Positions 5,868 to 6,259 of a stretch of DNA of 6,259 nt are shown here, in pieces. The DNA comes from an uncultured Faecalibacterium sp. (GTDB taxonomy: Bacteria > Bacillota > Clostridia > Oscillospirales > Ruminococcaceae). The position numbers and the translations under genes were made by a program. Every line of letters begins with the position of its first letter. The first letter of the stretch is position 1. Location of the stretch: NCBI GenBank assembly GCA_934525325.1, contig CAKSZE010000075.1, positions 1-6,259 on the forward strand, given 5' to 3'. Below the pieces are notes generated by a model. The model worked only from the letters and a program-made list of their open reading frames with translations, searched no databases and was not told the DNA's origin.

Positions 5868-5896
5868 AGTATAGCATTTTACTTTATGGTTTTAAA
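5868..5896 (-). promoter_or_regulatory. Sigma-A promoter for the transporter and possibly all three leftward genes
   Basis: On the minus strand TTTAAA (5896-5891, four of six consensus bases) is followed by 17 bases and TATACT (5873-5868) with the extended -10 motif TGC. Initiation near 5861 leaves about 41 bases before the start codon. No comparable promoter is found in the 55- and 60-base gaps downstream, so it may drive the transporter, aminotransferase and icd together. Confidence 0.65.
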
Positions 5897-6000
5897 GGCG
5901 TTTCAAAAATTTCATCCCTTTACGCCGGATATCAAAAACGGTTTGGAATGGCTTCCGCTGCGCTCTAGCCATATTCAGCGGAATAATTATTTTAAATTTC

Positions 6001-6034
6001 GCGTTTGTCGCGCTCTGCGGAGCGCTCCAAACGC
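6001..6034. repeat. 34-base stem-loop with symmetrical internal loop
   Basis: GCGTTTG (6001-6007) pairs with CAAACGC (6028-6034), and GCGCTC (6010-6015) pairs with GAGCGC (6020-6025) around a TGCG loop. The two stems are separated by TC on each side. On the plus strand ATTTTC follows, so it could act as a terminator, although no gene reads into it from the left. Its left flank TTCGCGTTTGT (5998-6008) is identical to 1920-1930, just before hairpin repeat B, which hints at a shared repeat origin. Confidence 0.6.
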
Positions 6035-6062
6035 ATTTTCACGGGTGGGGTTTTGGAACGAA

Positions 6063-6204
6063 CTCCCTCAGTCAAAACCTGACGGTTTTGACAGCTCCCT
6101 CTGGGAGGGAGCCTTTGGCATGACGGGAAAGTTTCCGGCTCAACCGCAAAGCTTGCGGGCGTGCCGCTCCCCCTTGGGGGAGCTGTCGCGCAGCGACTGA
6201 GGGG
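6063..6204. repeat. Large multi-hairpin intergenic repeat element
   Basis: An outer stem CCCTCAGTC (6065-6073) with GACTGAGGG (6195-6203) encloses perfect hairpins: GCTCCCTC-TGG-GAGGGAGC (6094-6112), CCGCAA-AGC-TTGCGG (6144-6158) and GCTCCCCC-TT-GGGGGAGC (6166-6183). GTCAAAACC-TGAC-GGTTTTGAC (6071-6092) and GTCGC-GCA-GCGAC (6185-6197) are also perfect but share bases with the outer stem, so alternative folds are possible. It carries no open frame with a start signal. It resembles the CTCCCTCAGTC...GACTGAGGG repeats I associate with Faecalibacterium genomes; copy number cannot be judged from one copy. Confidence 0.75.
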
Positions 6205-6259
6205 CTATGGATGGAGAAGCGAAAAAAGCGTTAAAGCGATAGCGCCGACTGGCGCAGCG

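Larger units (their letters stand above)
5897..6259. other. Gene-free right end with structured repeats
   Basis: No credible coding sequence is seen. The open frame reading rightward through here is the antisense continuation of the transporter gene. The stretch begins with AT-rich DNA to about 5940 and holds a stem-loop at 6001-6034 and a large hairpin-rich element at 6063-6204. It ends with a small hairpin GCGCC-GACT-GGCGC (6242-6255) that may belong to a structure cut off by the window edge. Confidence 0.7.

Noticed and set aside
4617..6200. 527-residue open frame on the plus strand
   Set aside because: It is antisense to the transporter gene and then runs through hairpin repeats. It is rich in His and Gln from reversed codons and has no ribosome binding site or family motif.

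Overview
The window looks like chromosomal DNA of a GC-rich gut Firmicute of the Oscillospiraceae, most likely Faecalibacterium or a close relative. The reasons are GC-rich genes with AAAGGAG-type ribosome binding sites, sigma-A promoters with 17-base spacers, and GC-rich hairpin repeats of a kind I associate with Faecalibacterium genomes. This assignment is recognition, not a search result.

Left region (1-519): no gene. Two near-consensus sigma-A promoters point left out of the window, each with an extended -10 and A-rich DNA upstream of its -35. This arrangement suggests the front of a stable-RNA (possibly rRNA) operon beyond position 1. Between them lies one copy of a three-hairpin repeat. 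A divergent promoter (432-460) serves the genes to the right and has a perfect 8-base inverted repeat over its -35 box.

Rightward genes (520-1911): aroD, a type I 3-dehydroquinate dehydratase of the shikimate pathway, is followed 33 bases later by a much more AT-rich gene for an S51-family (dipeptidase E-like) hydrolase. A second, inverted copy of the hairpin repeat follows it. A long bidirectional terminator (2054-2097) then separates these genes from the converging genes on the other strand.

Leftward genes (5819 down to 2120): a cation diffusion facilitator with an apparent second C-terminal domain, a class I/II PLP aminotransferase, and a eukaryote-type NADP-dependent isocitrate dehydrogenase (icd). 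Gaps are 55 and 60 bases and no strong internal promoter is seen, so they may be one transcript from the promoter at 5868-5896. Isocitrate dehydrogenase makes 2-oxoglutarate and NADPH, and aminotransferases commonly use the 2-oxoglutarate/glutamate pair. The metal transporter has no obvious link beyond the divalent metal that isocitrate dehydrogenase needs.

Right region (5820-6259): no gene. It holds the transporter's promoter, a 34-base stem-loop, and a large GC-rich element of several hairpins closed by an outer stem.

I found no clearly new multi-gene system. The most unusual content is the structured repeats, with two compensatory base-pair changes between copies, the paired leftward promoters, the AT-rich S51 gene between repeat copies, and the transporter's doubled C-terminal domain.
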